Positions 32,530-44,684 of a stretch of DNA of 64,000 bases are shown here, one piece after another. Each line of letters opens with the position of its first letter. Positions within the stretch are counted from its first letter, which is position 1. Below the pieces are notes generated by a model. It did no database searches. It was not told the DNA's origin and saw only the letters and a list, made by a program, of their open reading frames with translations. Made by a program: the position numbers and the translations under genes. The stretch is from Saturnia japonica (lineage: Eukaryota > Arthropoda > Insecta > Lepidoptera > Saturniidae): assembly GCA_033032175.1 (NCBI GenBank), contig CM065319.1, positions 14,419,018 to 14,483,017 of the forward strand. Reading direction: 5' to 3'.

Positions 32530-32985
32530 CGCACCACACTACTACAGTCATAGACCCGAGCCAGTGAAGTGACACTTCACGTGCAATATATTAGCTACCC
32601 ACATACAAACATTACACACATGTGTACATACATACGTGCACACCACACAGGTACATAGGTTCTTTATGGAAACTTTTTCTTCTTTTTTTACGCTAGTTAG
32701 TGTAGAAATACTTTTCGGATCACTAAATACACATACGCATGTTTCCTTCTTTCCTCCCAGAAGGAGGGGAACATGCATATGCGTATATGTTAGTTAGTTC
32801 AAAATTACGGATAGAGAATTAGATCGCGACATATTTACAATCGCGACAACCGCCCAAGCCGAGGTCGTACCACTTTGGCATCCTTGTGCGCGAGTTGTCT
32901 TTACTTTCGCGGGTGAGTGCCCTAAGTCCCCCCCGTCAGAGGCTCCAGGGACCCTATGGCTAACAGTATAGTCAGTCAGAAAAAA
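32530..32985 (+). repeat. Dispersed family D element, longest copy
   Basis: Matches 11660-12135 through acatacgtgcacaccacacag and the gaacatgcatatgcgtatatg region. It then continues to gaccctatggctaacagtat and agtcagtcag plus an A-run. That A-tailed end also occurs alone at 34385-34465 and inverted at 30695 and 49600, suggesting a retroposed element. Confidence 0.7.
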
Positions 32986-32989
32986 AAAA

Positions 32990-33930
32990 TATTTTAATTT
33001 TCCATTATATCCCAAATTAAGCGTCCAAATGACATGCTTTAAAGAGCAAAGTTTATCTTCATGAAATTGTCTTTATGATGAAGTAACTTTCATACTGTTT
33101 AGACTAGAATTGTGCATAGCGCCATCCTGTCCTTGACAATTAATATTCTTGACTTTATCTATTTCTTACCCCTACCACCCTGTGACCTGTGTGTCGCAAC
33201 TCGCAACACTAAGCGATGCGCGAGTGAACAAGCGGACGAGCGATGCGAATTGCTTCTTACCTATAGCTAAATTTAATTATAATGTGCGTAACATAAGGTG
33301 TTTTCGGGAGCTTTGTGTTACTTGTGTACCAGTGGAAGAAGAAGAGATCTACAAAACGCGAGCACAGCACTATGTGAGGCCTATATTTTCCATTCCATTC
33401 CAACGTTGCTTTGCTAAAATTAGGTACTTGGGAAACGTTATTTGTAACCACACTAATAACGCTAAAGACAACCAATTACCAAACGAGCTAGCGTCTTCAA
33501 TTACTATGCCATGCCTAATTATTAGGCATTAAAAATATAATGCTCATAAATAACTTTTTAATGTTCTATAATTTTTTGTCACAAAATACTTTATTAGGGC
33601 TTATGTATTAGAGACAGGCATATTGAATTGTAGACTTTTTTTTAGAAGTACTAAAGGGCAATATTTTTGTAAAACATTGTATTTACGTATCAATAACCAT
33701 TACGCCAGCGCACGCGGGTATAGCAGTTCTGAATCGCTTTTTCTTCCAACTTACTAAACAATAATCAATATTCAAAGCTAGCTGAGAGGTACACTACAGT
33801 CTAACGTTAGATAGCCTATAGGTACTATTTCTAATTAATCTGGCTATCATATACAAATATAATTTTTCGAAAAAGACTGGTAGTTTCAGAGATTAGCATG
33901 TTTAAACAAACAAACAAAAAAGCTTTAAAC
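32990..33930 (+). repeat. Dispersed repeat family C, interrupted copy
   Basis: Left part 32995-33092 (tatatcccaaattaagcgtcc ... gatgaagtaactttcat) and right part 33540-33930 (aatgctcataaat ... gagattagcatgtttaaac) are one family C copy. They are separated by ~445 bp of unrelated sequence. In intact copies these parts are only ~20 bp apart. Confidence 0.65.
33093..33535. mobile_element. Unidentified insertion inside a family C repeat
   Basis: A less AT-rich ~440-bp block begins near actgtttagactagaattg and ends with a 19-base palindrome (ATGCCTAAT-t-ATTAGGCAT, 33511-33529). It holds a 127-codon TTG-started open frame without recognisable domains. It has no obvious inverted ends or target duplication. 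A non-autonomous transposon is the simplest reading. Confidence 0.4.
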
Positions 33931-34177
33931 ATTCAATTTCCTTCTAGACTATAGTAGATCAAAAACAATTATCAAGCGTTCATGATTTTCCGATGTGAAT
34001 TAAACACACCCAATTAAACTCTTGCTTAACTTTTTAAGGTTAGGAATAACAAATAAAAAAAAAAAACAAAAGTTTCCGTAATTCAATATATTTACTTTAA
34101 TAATAAATAGGAATATATTAATAAACTTATCATAATAATTAATTATCACATAAATCCTTACGGGGACGTTCAGTTAA
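33931..34177. other. Intergenic, nothing recognised
   Basis: AT-rich with no support for a gene. Confidence 0.35.
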
Positions 34178-34267
34178 TATAAACGTAAGCAGTCTTTCAG
34201 TGGTTTATCCTCCTGCCCCATATATACAAGATAAAATATGAAAATCTTCATCCACCTCCTTCTAGAG
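34178..34267 (+). promoter_or_regulatory. Candidate promoter and short signal-like first exon
   Basis: TATAAA (34178-34183), arthropod-type initiator TCAGT (34197-34201), and ATG at 34238 opening MKIFIHLLLE, which runs into a donor-like GTAAAT at 34268. The order is what a small secreted-peptide gene would show. However, TATA-to-Inr spacing is short (about 21 bases), the leader is brief, and no downstream exon was found. Confidence 0.2.
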
Positions 34268-34384
34268 GTAAATTTTTTTTCGCAACTTTTATTAAACATC
34301 AAAATCGAGAATAAACGGAATTATTTTTTACATAAAGAAACACTAATACCAGCTATTTATATAAAATGATAAAGGATTGCCGTT

Positions 34385-34465
34385 GTCAAAGTCCGGTGAA
34401 GCTGTCAAAGGCGCAGCGGCTTTAGGGCCCCTAAGGCTAACAGTGTAGTCAGTTCTAAAAAAAAA
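34385..34465 (+). repeat. 3' end fragment of family D
   Basis: ttagggcccctaaggctaac followed by agtgtagtcagtt and an A-run matches the A-tailed end at 32935-32990. Confidence 0.55.
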
Positions 34466-34479
34466 AAAGGATTGCCGTT

Positions 34480-34685
34480 GTGCGTGTATCACGCGAGAAC
34501 TATTGGATAGGTTTTCATTAAAAAAAAATCTTTAACTCCATAGTTATAAATTGATCCTTATCGAAAGAGAATATCAAAATATCTTCATTCAATAAAAAGT
34601 TATTTAAGAACAAATAACTATTTTTATAAGCTCTACGCAGTCTTCTGTCGTCTATACACGAGCGGAGCCGCGGGAAAAGCTAGTT
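34480..34685 (-). repeat. Dispersed repeat fragment with CCCGCGGCTCCGCTC head
   Basis: On the minus strand the head reads actagcttttcccgcggct, then ccgctcgtgt. This is the lepidopteran ctagctgtgcccgc-type start also seen at 41837 and 60541. The body is diverged. Confidence 0.5.
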
Positions 34686-36582
34686 TTAAATAAATTGAAA
34701 TATATAACAATGAAATGAAAAGGTAAGTTTTTATCAATTGAACATCGGTAACTACCTACACTTTAAGACATTACCTACGTAATAATATCTAATAGTGTAG
34801 AGTTCCGTCGAATTCTTGGAATAGTGTTGTTTGTTTTATAGTAACAAATATGCCATGAAGTTCCATTTAGGCTTGATAAGAATAGTATTATTAATTTTAA
34901 ATTTAAATAATGATCTCATCTCAATTTTAAATTATTAATCTCATTTTAAACAATATTTTTTATTTTAAACATTTTTAATGTTACACGTAGAAATCAAAAA
35001 AAAAAAAGTTATAATTCTTTAAAAGCGATATAAAAAAGTGGGAGTGAATTTTGGCAATATAAATAATATTTTTATTAATAATCATTACAGTACAGCTATA
35101 GGGGTTCATTGAGTCCAAATAAAAATAATTTCGTGTCCCGGATTCCAATGCACGAGCACATTACAATAAAAATTGTACACTATGAAGTTGCTTCCTAAAT
35201 TTCTTGTTTTATTGTGGAGAAGATATCCAAAGTCTATTAAAAGATGTATAACGTGTAACACGCATACATACAGAAGCAGTCTTAATCTCTTCGACACTTC
35301 GTATTACAGTGAACGTAAAGGACAAAACACAACTTATTCAGGAGATGCAAAAAACTAAAATTTAAAATGTTTTTAGAATATAGCTTTAAGGCTTTAAGGA
35401 TTTCTTTGATGAATTTGTCTTTTAAAAAGTTACGATCTATATTTCTGTGATGACGGTTGAAGTGGCTGATCAATAGTTTCAAAATTAGATGTCTCATAAC
35501 GACCTAAGAAACCAGTTGCTAAAACCCTTACTTACCATTTCATGAATATATTACAGATAACTATTTTCATGTAACTTACGTGGTGCTGTTGTGTCATGCA
35601 CCTTTAATTTTTTTTAAAGACGTGATTCGAGTGACATTTTTTTTGTCAATAACACAACGTGTAAAAGACACATCAAAATAGCGTAAATAAACTTATAACT
35701 GTAAAGCCATTTTCGCCAAAATTTCCTTTACGGCCTTTGCAATCCAAAGTGTCGATTTATAAAATTTCTGAAAACCCCTCACTTCCTTTGTCAGGAAAAG
35801 TTTAAAAAGAATAGACCTCTAAAGACCTGGTTACGTAATTTATAGAATACCCCCTAATCTAAGTACAATAAATAAGCTCATTGTTATATTACATTACACT
35901 ACGAGTAAAGATTTTACTAATTAAACAAAATACAATTTCCTAAGGAAAAAATAGGTACATAAGTATTTATTCGTTTTTATCATTTTAGAACATAGAACAT
36001 TATTATAAATACAGGTTTTTTTTAAATAAAAAATTACAAATCCGCTCATTTTTATTATATTATTCAAATATAAATAATACTAAATCATGGTTATTTATAA
36101 TAAAACACATAAAACACACAAAACACCCGTTAAATCATATGAACGTAAAAAAAATATCAATTATGGAATACTTATTTAAATACTTTATAGGTATAGAGGT
36201 ACATAATGTAGAAATGCGGATGACGTTTACTTCATACAAACCTATTTCTCTGTTCTATCCCTGAACAATGGTAGGTACCAGAACTAATATTTTTATATTA
36301 TACAATATATATCTACCGTGTACCTGTTTAATTTTTTTTTCATTATTTGTTATAAAAAACAGGTGTGTTCTAAAATTACTAAAAATTCCCAGTTATCACA
36401 CATCAAGCATACAAATTTGACGATATATAAAAAAAGAAAAACACGTAGGCAAAGCTAAAATCCTCTTTTATATAATTCTAAAACAATATATTAAAATCGG
36501 TCCATTTTTGAAGGAGGAAACAGTGAGATACTGAAAATATTTCGTCTATTTTACAAGCGTATAATCAGTCTAAAGCGACGAG
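34686..36582. other. Intergenic, nothing recognised
   Basis: Very AT-rich. Open frames around 35106-35497 are chance. No repeats were assigned. Confidence 0.4.
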
Positions 36583-36831
36583 CTACAGTTGTCTCTCTCG
36601 TGCACCATTCGGTTGTTCGGGCATAGTGCGACAACAGCAGCTATATTTTAAAATGTATTCTTTAAATGATTTGAAGACAGCGTTTCCTCTATGGCTATGA
36701 CTATTTCTTATGGGATAGAATTCACTCAGTTCGTTGTCGTCTTCGGTTTTGAATTGGTTGATGTCGATAAACGCAGGACATCCAACTTGAAACATATAGT
36801 TAAGTATCATTTTATATTTTTCTTCTGTCAA
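36583..36831 (-). CDS. Possible exon of an unrecognised minus-strand gene
   Basis: An 82-codon minus frame (TTG-opened, internal ATG codons) has balanced, protein-like composition. It contains a GCPAFIDINQFKTEDDNELS stretch, YPIRNSHSHRGN, and a Cys cluster SCCCRT, ending at TAG. It stands out from the usual AT-biased chance frames. I recognise no family. A strong acceptor on the same strand lies ~360 bp upstream (see 37190). It may be a terminal exon or an old pseudogene. Confidence 0.25.
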   Translation of the reverse strand: MTEEKYKMILNYMFQVGCPAFIDINQFKTEDDNELSEFYPIRNSHSHRGNAVFKSFKEYILKYSCCCRTMPEQPNGARERQL

Positions 36832-39129
36832 ACTATTATTAAGCTATTGTTCAGATTATAGTGGCAGATAAACCTTTCTCACTCTCATATCATAAGATTC
36901 TCCATTTTAACTCACATATATTTCACTCATTATTCACTAGATACATACAGTATCATTTCTGGACTCCTGATTTGGGTCAGCTTTTAATTTTGAGCCCTTT
37001 CTATGCCAAAACTTTCCTGCTACTTTTCATATTCATCAGTATACGTCCTATTTACTTAAAAATCTTGAAAATTGAGCATTATACATTCATAACAATCATC
37101 TAAAGTCCTTTTGATAACAACAGAGAGCAAATTCCCCAGAAACACACGATGATACGTCAAAAGTCTTCGCCTCCTGTCATGTCCTTGTACCTGAAAAAGA
37201 GAGAAACGAAATATTAACACACGAGTAAAAAGCTATTAGTAAGTACAAAAGAGGTGTTCTGATATAGTTTTTAAATGTCGCCTGTGAACTTAATCCATAT
37301 AAATATTATAAATTGTCCAACCGGTTTATGTGTTATTAAAATATACGACGTTGCCAAGCATAACAATACAAAAAGCCTGCCTCTGTCTATTTCATAAAGA
37401 TGACGGCTTCTGTGGTCTAGTTCTACCACTTGGGGTCAAATAACAGTTGGACTAGTTAGGGAAGGTCTTGGTAAATTGTATTGTTGCATAAAATATACAG
37501 AAGATTGGACTAGTCAACAATATACCGTGAGCCTGCTCGATATACAATGTTCTCTTAACTTTTTCTTGATTTGAACTAGGATATATTTTATAAGCAACTA
37601 ATACAAAGAAAACCCTGTACATTGTATACTATAATTTTATTATGAGGTATCTATGCTTTTAGGGAAGGGGCGCTCAACTTTTAGTGTTGACGACCACATC
37701 AAAATTTAGGCAGCAGGTGATCGACCCTACACTACTATGAAAGAAAAACACAATAATTATAAAATAGTTATTGTTTACCTATATATATATATATATCTAT
37801 ATATTAAAGTGAAGCAAAAGTTTTCTACCCCTTTTTATGCGTATTGCGTGCACGGAAGACTGTGAGATTTGGCATGGTTAAAGTTTATACGGAGGAGTGC
37901 AGAGAGCTAAAATTTATCTCTAATATGTGTTACTAATATATTAAATTAAATAAATTCATAATGCGAATCCTGACAGACCAGTGTCATTGAACTTAGACCC
38001 CCAAAATATTGACATTGTCACACAACGAAAAGTGACAGCAAGTAATGTAGATATTACTCATTGTTTATCTTCATGAATACTGCAAATGTTAAACAGAAAA
38101 TAGTCTATGATCAAAAAGTCGCTCATCGAATTTTGACCTTAGGGCGATCGCTAGTTCTAATAATTAAGTAGGTATCGATGAATGTTCCAATTCGAAAATC
38201 ACAAATTTACTCTGGATGAAAAACACTGCATGTCATCCGCGTACTTTTCCCTGATCAGTGATCGTCACCACGAGACTTTCAAGATATAAAGTGTTTTATT
38301 ATTTTTGGGAATTCCTGCGATTAACTCGGAAAGCTATCTCTATCGAACGGTCCATCGCGATCGATTGTTAGCGTACCTACCCTTATCCTAGGCAGTTCCC
38401 ATCCTATTGTTACCCTAAAACGGCAATATCAAAGTAGCGAACAATGTCGTAGGTAAATGAAAGTTATTAAATAAATGTGTAACCTTTAAAATTCCACTCG
38501 ATTTGCACAAACATGTCATGTTCAACGTGTGTTTGAACGTAGAATGTAACTGTTTGTCTAAGGCTGGGCTCACACTGGATACAAGTTTTTATTCTATATT
38601 AATTATGTAGTCTTTCATGGTCTCCTTTAATTGTAAGATACAATTTTATCCGAGGGATTCTTTATCATAGACCCTATCGATTAGTGCAATAACATAGTGA
38701 ATGTCACTCCTTTGCATTTTTTTGTTGTTGCTGTATATTTATAATTTTCATATTATCTTTTTACGCTCTGCATTTATTGCCATATAAATGATATATAGAA
38801 TCACATTTATACAAAAAACATTTAGGTCCAAAAAAAAATTGTCTGATGTCGTATACGTTCGACACACTCGCATACAGTATAAAGACTCCCATAGTACATA
38901 AATAATTCTGATCGTTTGTGCATTTTCGTACGCGTTGGTATTAATAAATTTCGCACGAAAACGCATGCAAAGTGAACGCGGCTTAAGAGTTCAAGACACT
39001 ATCTTGCAACGAACCAAATATTTACCTAATACACCCATATGCAAATATGACGTAAAAATGGTATTTGACAAAGAGAAACAAAAAATTTATTACTACGCAT
39101 TTACTCAGGCTACTTGATTTCGAACTTCT
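36832..39129. other. Intergenic; one strong minus-strand splice acceptor
   Basis: On the minus strand a pyrimidine-rich tract ending ctctctttttcag is followed at 37190 by gtacaaggacatgacagg. One frame stays open for 44 codons, another for 11. (TA)n occurs at 37781-37800. No gene is recognised in the rest. Confidence 0.3.
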
Positions 39130-39270
39130 GTGGTTAGTATTTATTATTATTTATTTATTTATTTACACATTATGCGTTAAATACGCTATGGCGGACTTAA
39201 TGCCTAAGGCATTCTCTGCCAGTCAACCATTAGGTGATGCAGAGATAAATGTTGGTAGGTGTAAAAGGTA
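39130..39270 (-). mobile_element. LINE 3' untranslated end, minus orientation
   Basis: The minus strand has ggttgactggcagagaatgc, cttaggcattaagtccgcc and a run of taaa repeats. This is the same 3' end type as 22250-22340. Confidence 0.6.
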
Positions 39271-40329
39271 AGGGTTTTTTAAATTATGTTTAACCTATTT
39301 AATATCACAATATATAAATAAAATATCAACACCAATACATATTATAATATATATAAGACAAATATAATACATATATACTACACATATACACTACATACAC
39401 ATAACAACATCATACATAAATATCAATACAATAAATAAAAATATAATTAGTCAATATAATCATAATATTATTTATGATTACTTTAAACCTTGACTGGGTC
39501 TCTCGTTTATTTAGAGAGAGGTTCGGTAAATATCTCGGTTTTGGAGACAGGAATGGATATAATTTAGTAATAATATTTCTCTTAACAAAATCGAATTCAC
39601 CGTTAAGATTGACTGTCGAGATTTAAATAATAATTAGAATGTACTTAATGCCAAACTGTTCCTATTTGAAAGTAGGTTTTAAGATGCACATGAGATCAAT
39701 TCTCTGGGTCAATTATTCATATTTACAGTTATTTTCCTACAACAGATCTTGAATTATACTAGTTTAAAATGACCATACACTAAGTCTAACAAAGACATAG
39801 GGAAAGAAGATTTAACGGTAGAATTTATAAGAAAGTTGGTACATATTATCTTCATGATTAATAAAATTGGATAAGAGTAGAGAATATATTTATTATTATT
39901 ATTTAAATGATACATCCATTAGAGAGAATATGAGAAACCACGAGCGATTCTGTTTTATCGTTGTTAATATTGTCACTTATACAGTCTATGTCAACCACTG
40001 CCATATTCTTATATTTTGATTTGTTCTATAAATTTATAACTATAAGAATTAGGAGCCTTCTAAAATCTACGATTGCCCAATTCCATCGCCATTATCATAT
40101 CACATCTCCAGTAAACAAATTGATGAATATAAAAAATAATAGAAATCCTAGCCAAAATATTTCTTATATTATTCTTAAAAAATAATTTATCAATCCAGTT
40201 TTGAAGAGGGATCAGGAATCAGATGTATACGTAAATATGATTTCGTATGTTTTAAATAGGTCTCTCTCGCTCTCTATTTGGTCTTTTAGACACGACGCGA
40301 CTCTTATAGTTTTCTGTTAGAACGTATTT
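39271..40329. other. Intergenic, nothing recognised
   Basis: AT-rich, with a long stretch of A/T/C dinucleotide-like sequence at 39300-39470. Confidence 0.4.
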
Positions 40330-40495
40330 TTAACAGACTTAAAAAAAAGGTTCTCAATTCGAATGTAAAGGTTTTTTATTGATGTTCTGACATTATCTTC
40401 TTTGTTAATGAGCCGATTTGGAAGATTCGTTGGAAAGGGAATACTGCAAGGATGGTTCCATTTTAATTTCATTGGGATTGTACCTTCGAATTAGC
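40330..40495 (+). repeat. Dispersed AACCGACTT-type repeat
   Basis: ttaacagacttaaaaaaaagg, ttctcaattcgaatg and ttttaatttcattggga match the 8655 family. It is 3' truncated. Confidence 0.6.
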
Positions 40496-40904
40496 ATCAA
40501 TTAATAGATATAAATACAAAAATAATACATTTCATACGTTTAATATAAGTAATGCTCCTTTAGGTGATTATTAAATTCACTGTAATATAGCAAAGATAAA
40601 TCAACTGTTCAAATAATAATTATGCTTGCGATAATTATATGCATGTAAACATCTGTAGTGACGTCATTAACATTGAAATTCAACAGAACTGAAGAATTCC
40701 TTGTTTATTAATTTGTTTGTATCTTATGTGTTTCTAAACCATTCATTATATTGCGATAAAACCTTGGCAAATTTTTGTTGACACGTCCGCAATAGTTTCT
40801 GTACTAATATAATCCTGGCTCCACACGTTTGCGCCAACGTTGGTGCGAACGTTGGACATGACGTGTCGATCTGGGGTTACAATCAGTTTATAACATATAT
40901 TATG

Positions 40905-41035
40905 GTTAGACGGAGGTTACTGAATTCGAATGTATATATTTTTTTATGGATGTTCACCATCATTCTCACTTCACTCTTCACTCTTCAAAATTATCGAAGT
41001 AGGTTTTTTTTTTGTTAAAAATTTTCTTGTCATTA
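40905..41035 (+). repeat. Dispersed AACCGACTT-type repeat, internally deleted
   Basis: ggaggttactgaattcgaatg, then ggatgttca, joined to aattatcgaagtaggtttt. The middle of the family is missing. Confidence 0.5.
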
Positions 41036-41684
41036 TTACGCTTCTTGTATAGTTCAAAGTTTTTTAAATTTTTTTTTTAATTGTTTTACAATGATGCACA
41101 AGCATCGATGAGCATGCATGGCGCTAGAGTATTTTCTATCGCCATGCATCTATAGGATTGTTCCGACAGTTTCAGTAGAGAGCTAAATCCCCTACTAGGC
41201 TTAGCATGTCGACAGCGTGCGCTAAATCGCCACAACACTAAACCTATAAAGAATATAAACAGCATTAAAAAAATAAATAGAAACCACGTCTATGATAAAA
41301 CCAGTTCCTTCGATGAAGTGTCCGAATGTCGCATCTCTGAGTCACCGACGCTAAAGTACTTACACAGATAATTTTCACCCGACGAATAATTAAACGCCTT
41401 AAACATCCAACTAAATTCAGCGGCTATAAGTAGAAACAATTGCTAATATCAATAACGGATATCATATGATTAGTATGTTATGATTCAGCTAGCTCCAAGA
41501 AAATGTTTTACAAATGCACATAATATGTAGGTATATGTAGTTAATATGTTTAGAATTTGACAGTCGGTTTTAAATAATAGCTTGTTATTTATTATATGTA
41601 AAAATATTAATTGATTTATAGTATGATTCGCTGTGGTTATATAATTGCTAAATATTATATGTCTTATGATATACACAACTTTCA
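41036..41684. other. Intergenic with a small hairpin
   Basis: Perfect 10-bp arms ATGCATGGCG (41114-41123) and CGCCATGCAT (41140-41149), with further TAGA/TCTA pairing inside. Function unknown. No gene seen. Confidence 0.35.
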
Positions 41685-41835
41685 TCCCTTTTCCACCAAC
41701 TTAGGGTTGAATTTCTAAAAAATTCTTCCTTAGTTTAAATGGAAGGTTCATGCAAATTTTCACGGTTCTATCCCCAGTGGTTTGGATTGTGCGTTGATAT
41801 GTCAGTCAGTCAGTTAGTTATCTTTTTATATAATA
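41685..41835 (+). repeat. Dispersed repeat (AATTCTTCCTTAG / GTCAGTCAGT family)
   Basis: tcccttttccaccaactta, ctaaaaaattcttccttag and gtcagtcagtcagttagtta are shared with 57510-57810 and in inverted form with 46245-46430 and 49690-49830. Confidence 0.55.
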
Positions 41836-41836
41836 C

Positions 41837-42185
41837 TAGCTGTGCCCGCAGCTTCGCTCACGTGGACTAAAGAATGCCATCGATCGTGCATATGCGCGAA
41901 TCTTGTTCTCCCGCTCCCGGCTATTTTAAAGACAAAAATGCTTATTGTGGGTGTTCCGTAGAAGGTAGACATATACTGTCGCAAACGTTTTTGTAGTTTT
42001 TTGCAATTTATATAATTATGTAGTACATTACTTTGCTATATCTCTAATGTTTTACTCATCGTAAGCAATTTAAGCACCCGAATTGATTCACCATTTTTTT
42101 TTTGCGTGGCAGACTAATTAGCTCAATCGGTCAAATCATTCAGAAGTTACACAATCACAAACAGACGCACACAAGATTTTTTTAA
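41837..42185 (+). repeat. Dispersed repeat family T, near full length
   Basis: Head ctagctgtgcccgcagcttc followed by gctcacgtgga, tail tcaaatcattcagaagttac and acagacgcacacaagatttt. The head type recurs at 34685 (inverted) and 60541, the tail at 14370. Confidence 0.6.
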
Positions 42186-44397
42186 AGAATATTTAGTCAT
42201 GGATTGGTATGTAATACATTAAACTCAAGAAATTATTATCGATTGACGTCATCATGTCCACATGTAATCGTTCCCGATTTCGAAGCGAGATGCACCTAAA
42301 CAAATCACTTTTCCGAGGGTTTTCACCGTATGTATGGTTGTCGCAACCCAGTCGACCACTAAAACTTTACTATTAAGCCGTAATCCTCGTTCATAAATGT
42401 AGTACGTACTGAAAGTTATAATGTAATTATAGAATAAATAAAAGTAAAGGCATAGATCCCTTTTACAATCAGAATCGTAGTAAAGCCTATGTACGTAGTA
42501 CAATACTATGGCAGCTGTGTCACAGAACAGATAAGCACAGAAGGTCATATTTCGCTACACTCAACTCTAACACCCTATTCCTGACAGTAGTCTGCACCAA
42601 TACTTATAGATTTTGTCTCTTGAATCACATCATAGTAAAATTACCGACAAGACCACGAAAGCTGAAAGCTACAAACTGTTATGAAAACATCAATGCCATC
42701 AAATAAGTCAGCGAGAAATTCGACCGGTACAATTACTAGGCATATTTGTTTCTTAAGTTTGTATACATATAAAATTGTATTTGTATGCATCTACACTTCA
42801 TAGTATTAATATTATAAAGCTTTAAAGAATGTTTGTTTGTTTGAACACGATATCTAGAAATGTCGGCCACATTAAAAAAATCAATTTTTTTTTTCAATTT
42901 ATGGCCTATTTTTTCAGAAAGGTAAATCTCAAAGAATGTCCAATATCAATATCTCTATGAAGCGCCGCAGAAACTATAAAATCTGCAGACAAGCACGGGA
43001 AGTTTGAGAATATGTTTAATGCATAATTATATATACAGAAATGAATGTTTGTATATTCGTGTTCTATACTTTTGCGTGATTGAGTAGAAAATTTGTATAA
43101 TTGTTCTTAGATACTGATATAATATCAAAAACGTAACTACGACAAGTGTGGTAAGCGAGTTGTTTCAACAAATGAATGTATTTTATACACTATTCGGAAA
43201 GTACTTCGGAGAAAGATTTAGGCTACATATTATAGCGATTTTCTGTAGAGGCTAAGCAGTAATAAAAAAAATAATTAAAGGAAAAGAGCTCATAATAAAA
43301 TCTTGTAAGAGACACTTTTACCGGGGAACATCAGAAATACTTCAATAGGTATGTATTTACTGAATATTTACAAGGAGGACATAACAATTAGTTACATAAT
43401 GTAACCTATAATAACAAAATAATACAAATTTTTACGAAGAAATTCAGTTTTAAATGAACAGTTGACTGATTGATTGGTGATAGGCAAATGTGGTTTTTAG
43501 TGGCAACTCATAATCTGGAAAGGAGAAGGAAAATAAAGATAATTGACATAATTTGAATTAATTTGACATAATTAATAGACTACAAATTCTAACATACTAT
43601 ATGTGTGATTGAGTGAAATAATATATTTTACTAAACGTACATTCTGTACAGTCTCTATATTGTGGTTATGTGACGAAATTACGTATGCTAGATAGAATAT
43701 GACACATACTATGATTGATTATGATTTTAAAAGTACCTATGTATCACAATTTACACATGAACGTTTGTACAGGCCGTGACCTTGTTTACTCCGTATAAGG
43801 TTGGATCCGTAAATTCCGTGACCATTAAGAAAATTATATATGGTATTATTGAAAATAGATCACGGATCTACCTTGATTGGCTCGGTGATAGCGTGTTGGA
43901 ATGCCATGTAAAGGTACGTGGGTTCGGGTCATAGAATGTAATGGTAAAATTATAACGCATGGTTCTAGGGCATTTCTAATGCTCGTTTGTTTAGCTATCA
44001 CCATAAGCTATTTTTTTTTAAATATAGTATTTAGTGACGTTTTGTTAATAGACGCGTTATACTCTCACTAAAAGCAATTTGAAAACAGCACAAATATTGC
44101 TATCAGCATGTTGTAACAAAAGGGATAGGAAATCACACCGTCATGCGGAAACTCTGTTGTCAAAAAAGGATTAAAGTTTCCTCGCGCTCACGCCGGTTTC
44201 AAGTCAAAAGTGAACTAAGGGCAACTGCTGTTTATTCATTATAGTAATATGTAAAGAGCGTCAATGACGTATCTACTTATAAAATATAATTAAAAATATG
44301 ACTCCAAAATGACGTCACTGTCATGCCAGTCTTCAAGCATGTCGGCAGTCGAATACGCACTGGTTGATCTCGGAATGCGATACACCTAAAAGTTCAC
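42186..44397. other. Intergenic, nothing recognised
   Basis: AT-rich. A weak tRNA-like relic (ggctcggtgatagcg ... gtacgtgggttcgggtc) at 43875-43940 may be a degraded SINE head. The phrase gcgatacacctaaaa at ~44377 and its variant at ~42287 may be pieces of one repeat. Confidence 0.35.
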
Positions 44398-44497
44398 TAT
44401 GGCGGGGTTTACAAACTGGTGACTGATTTATGGCACGTTTTACAAATGGTGTATGGTGGGTTTTACAACTGGTGTATGGCGCGTTTTACAAATGGTC
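44398..44497 (+). repeat. 23-bp minisatellite, four units
   Basis: Units tatggcacgttttacaaatg-gtg start at 44398, 44429, 44452 and 44475. The first unit has an 8-base insertion; the rest are exactly 23 bp apart with 2-4 differences. Confidence 0.85.
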
Positions 44498-44684
44498 GAC
44501 ATCCAGTTGGAGGTAATGTATCGTATTTCAACATCCGGAAAAACATTTTAATGTAATTTTCGTGATTAGTGTCCTTTGTACTAAACGCCTAACAGGAAAA
44601 TTGAAAAAAAAAAAATTGCTTATGTTTAGACAGAAATACAGATGTATTAATGTAATAATAATAATAACAATACCAGCCTGTTTG

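Noticed and set aside
33149..33532. 127-codon plus-strand frame
   Set aside because: It starts at TTG, has no recognisable domain, and lies in an insertion within a repeat. Not called as a gene.
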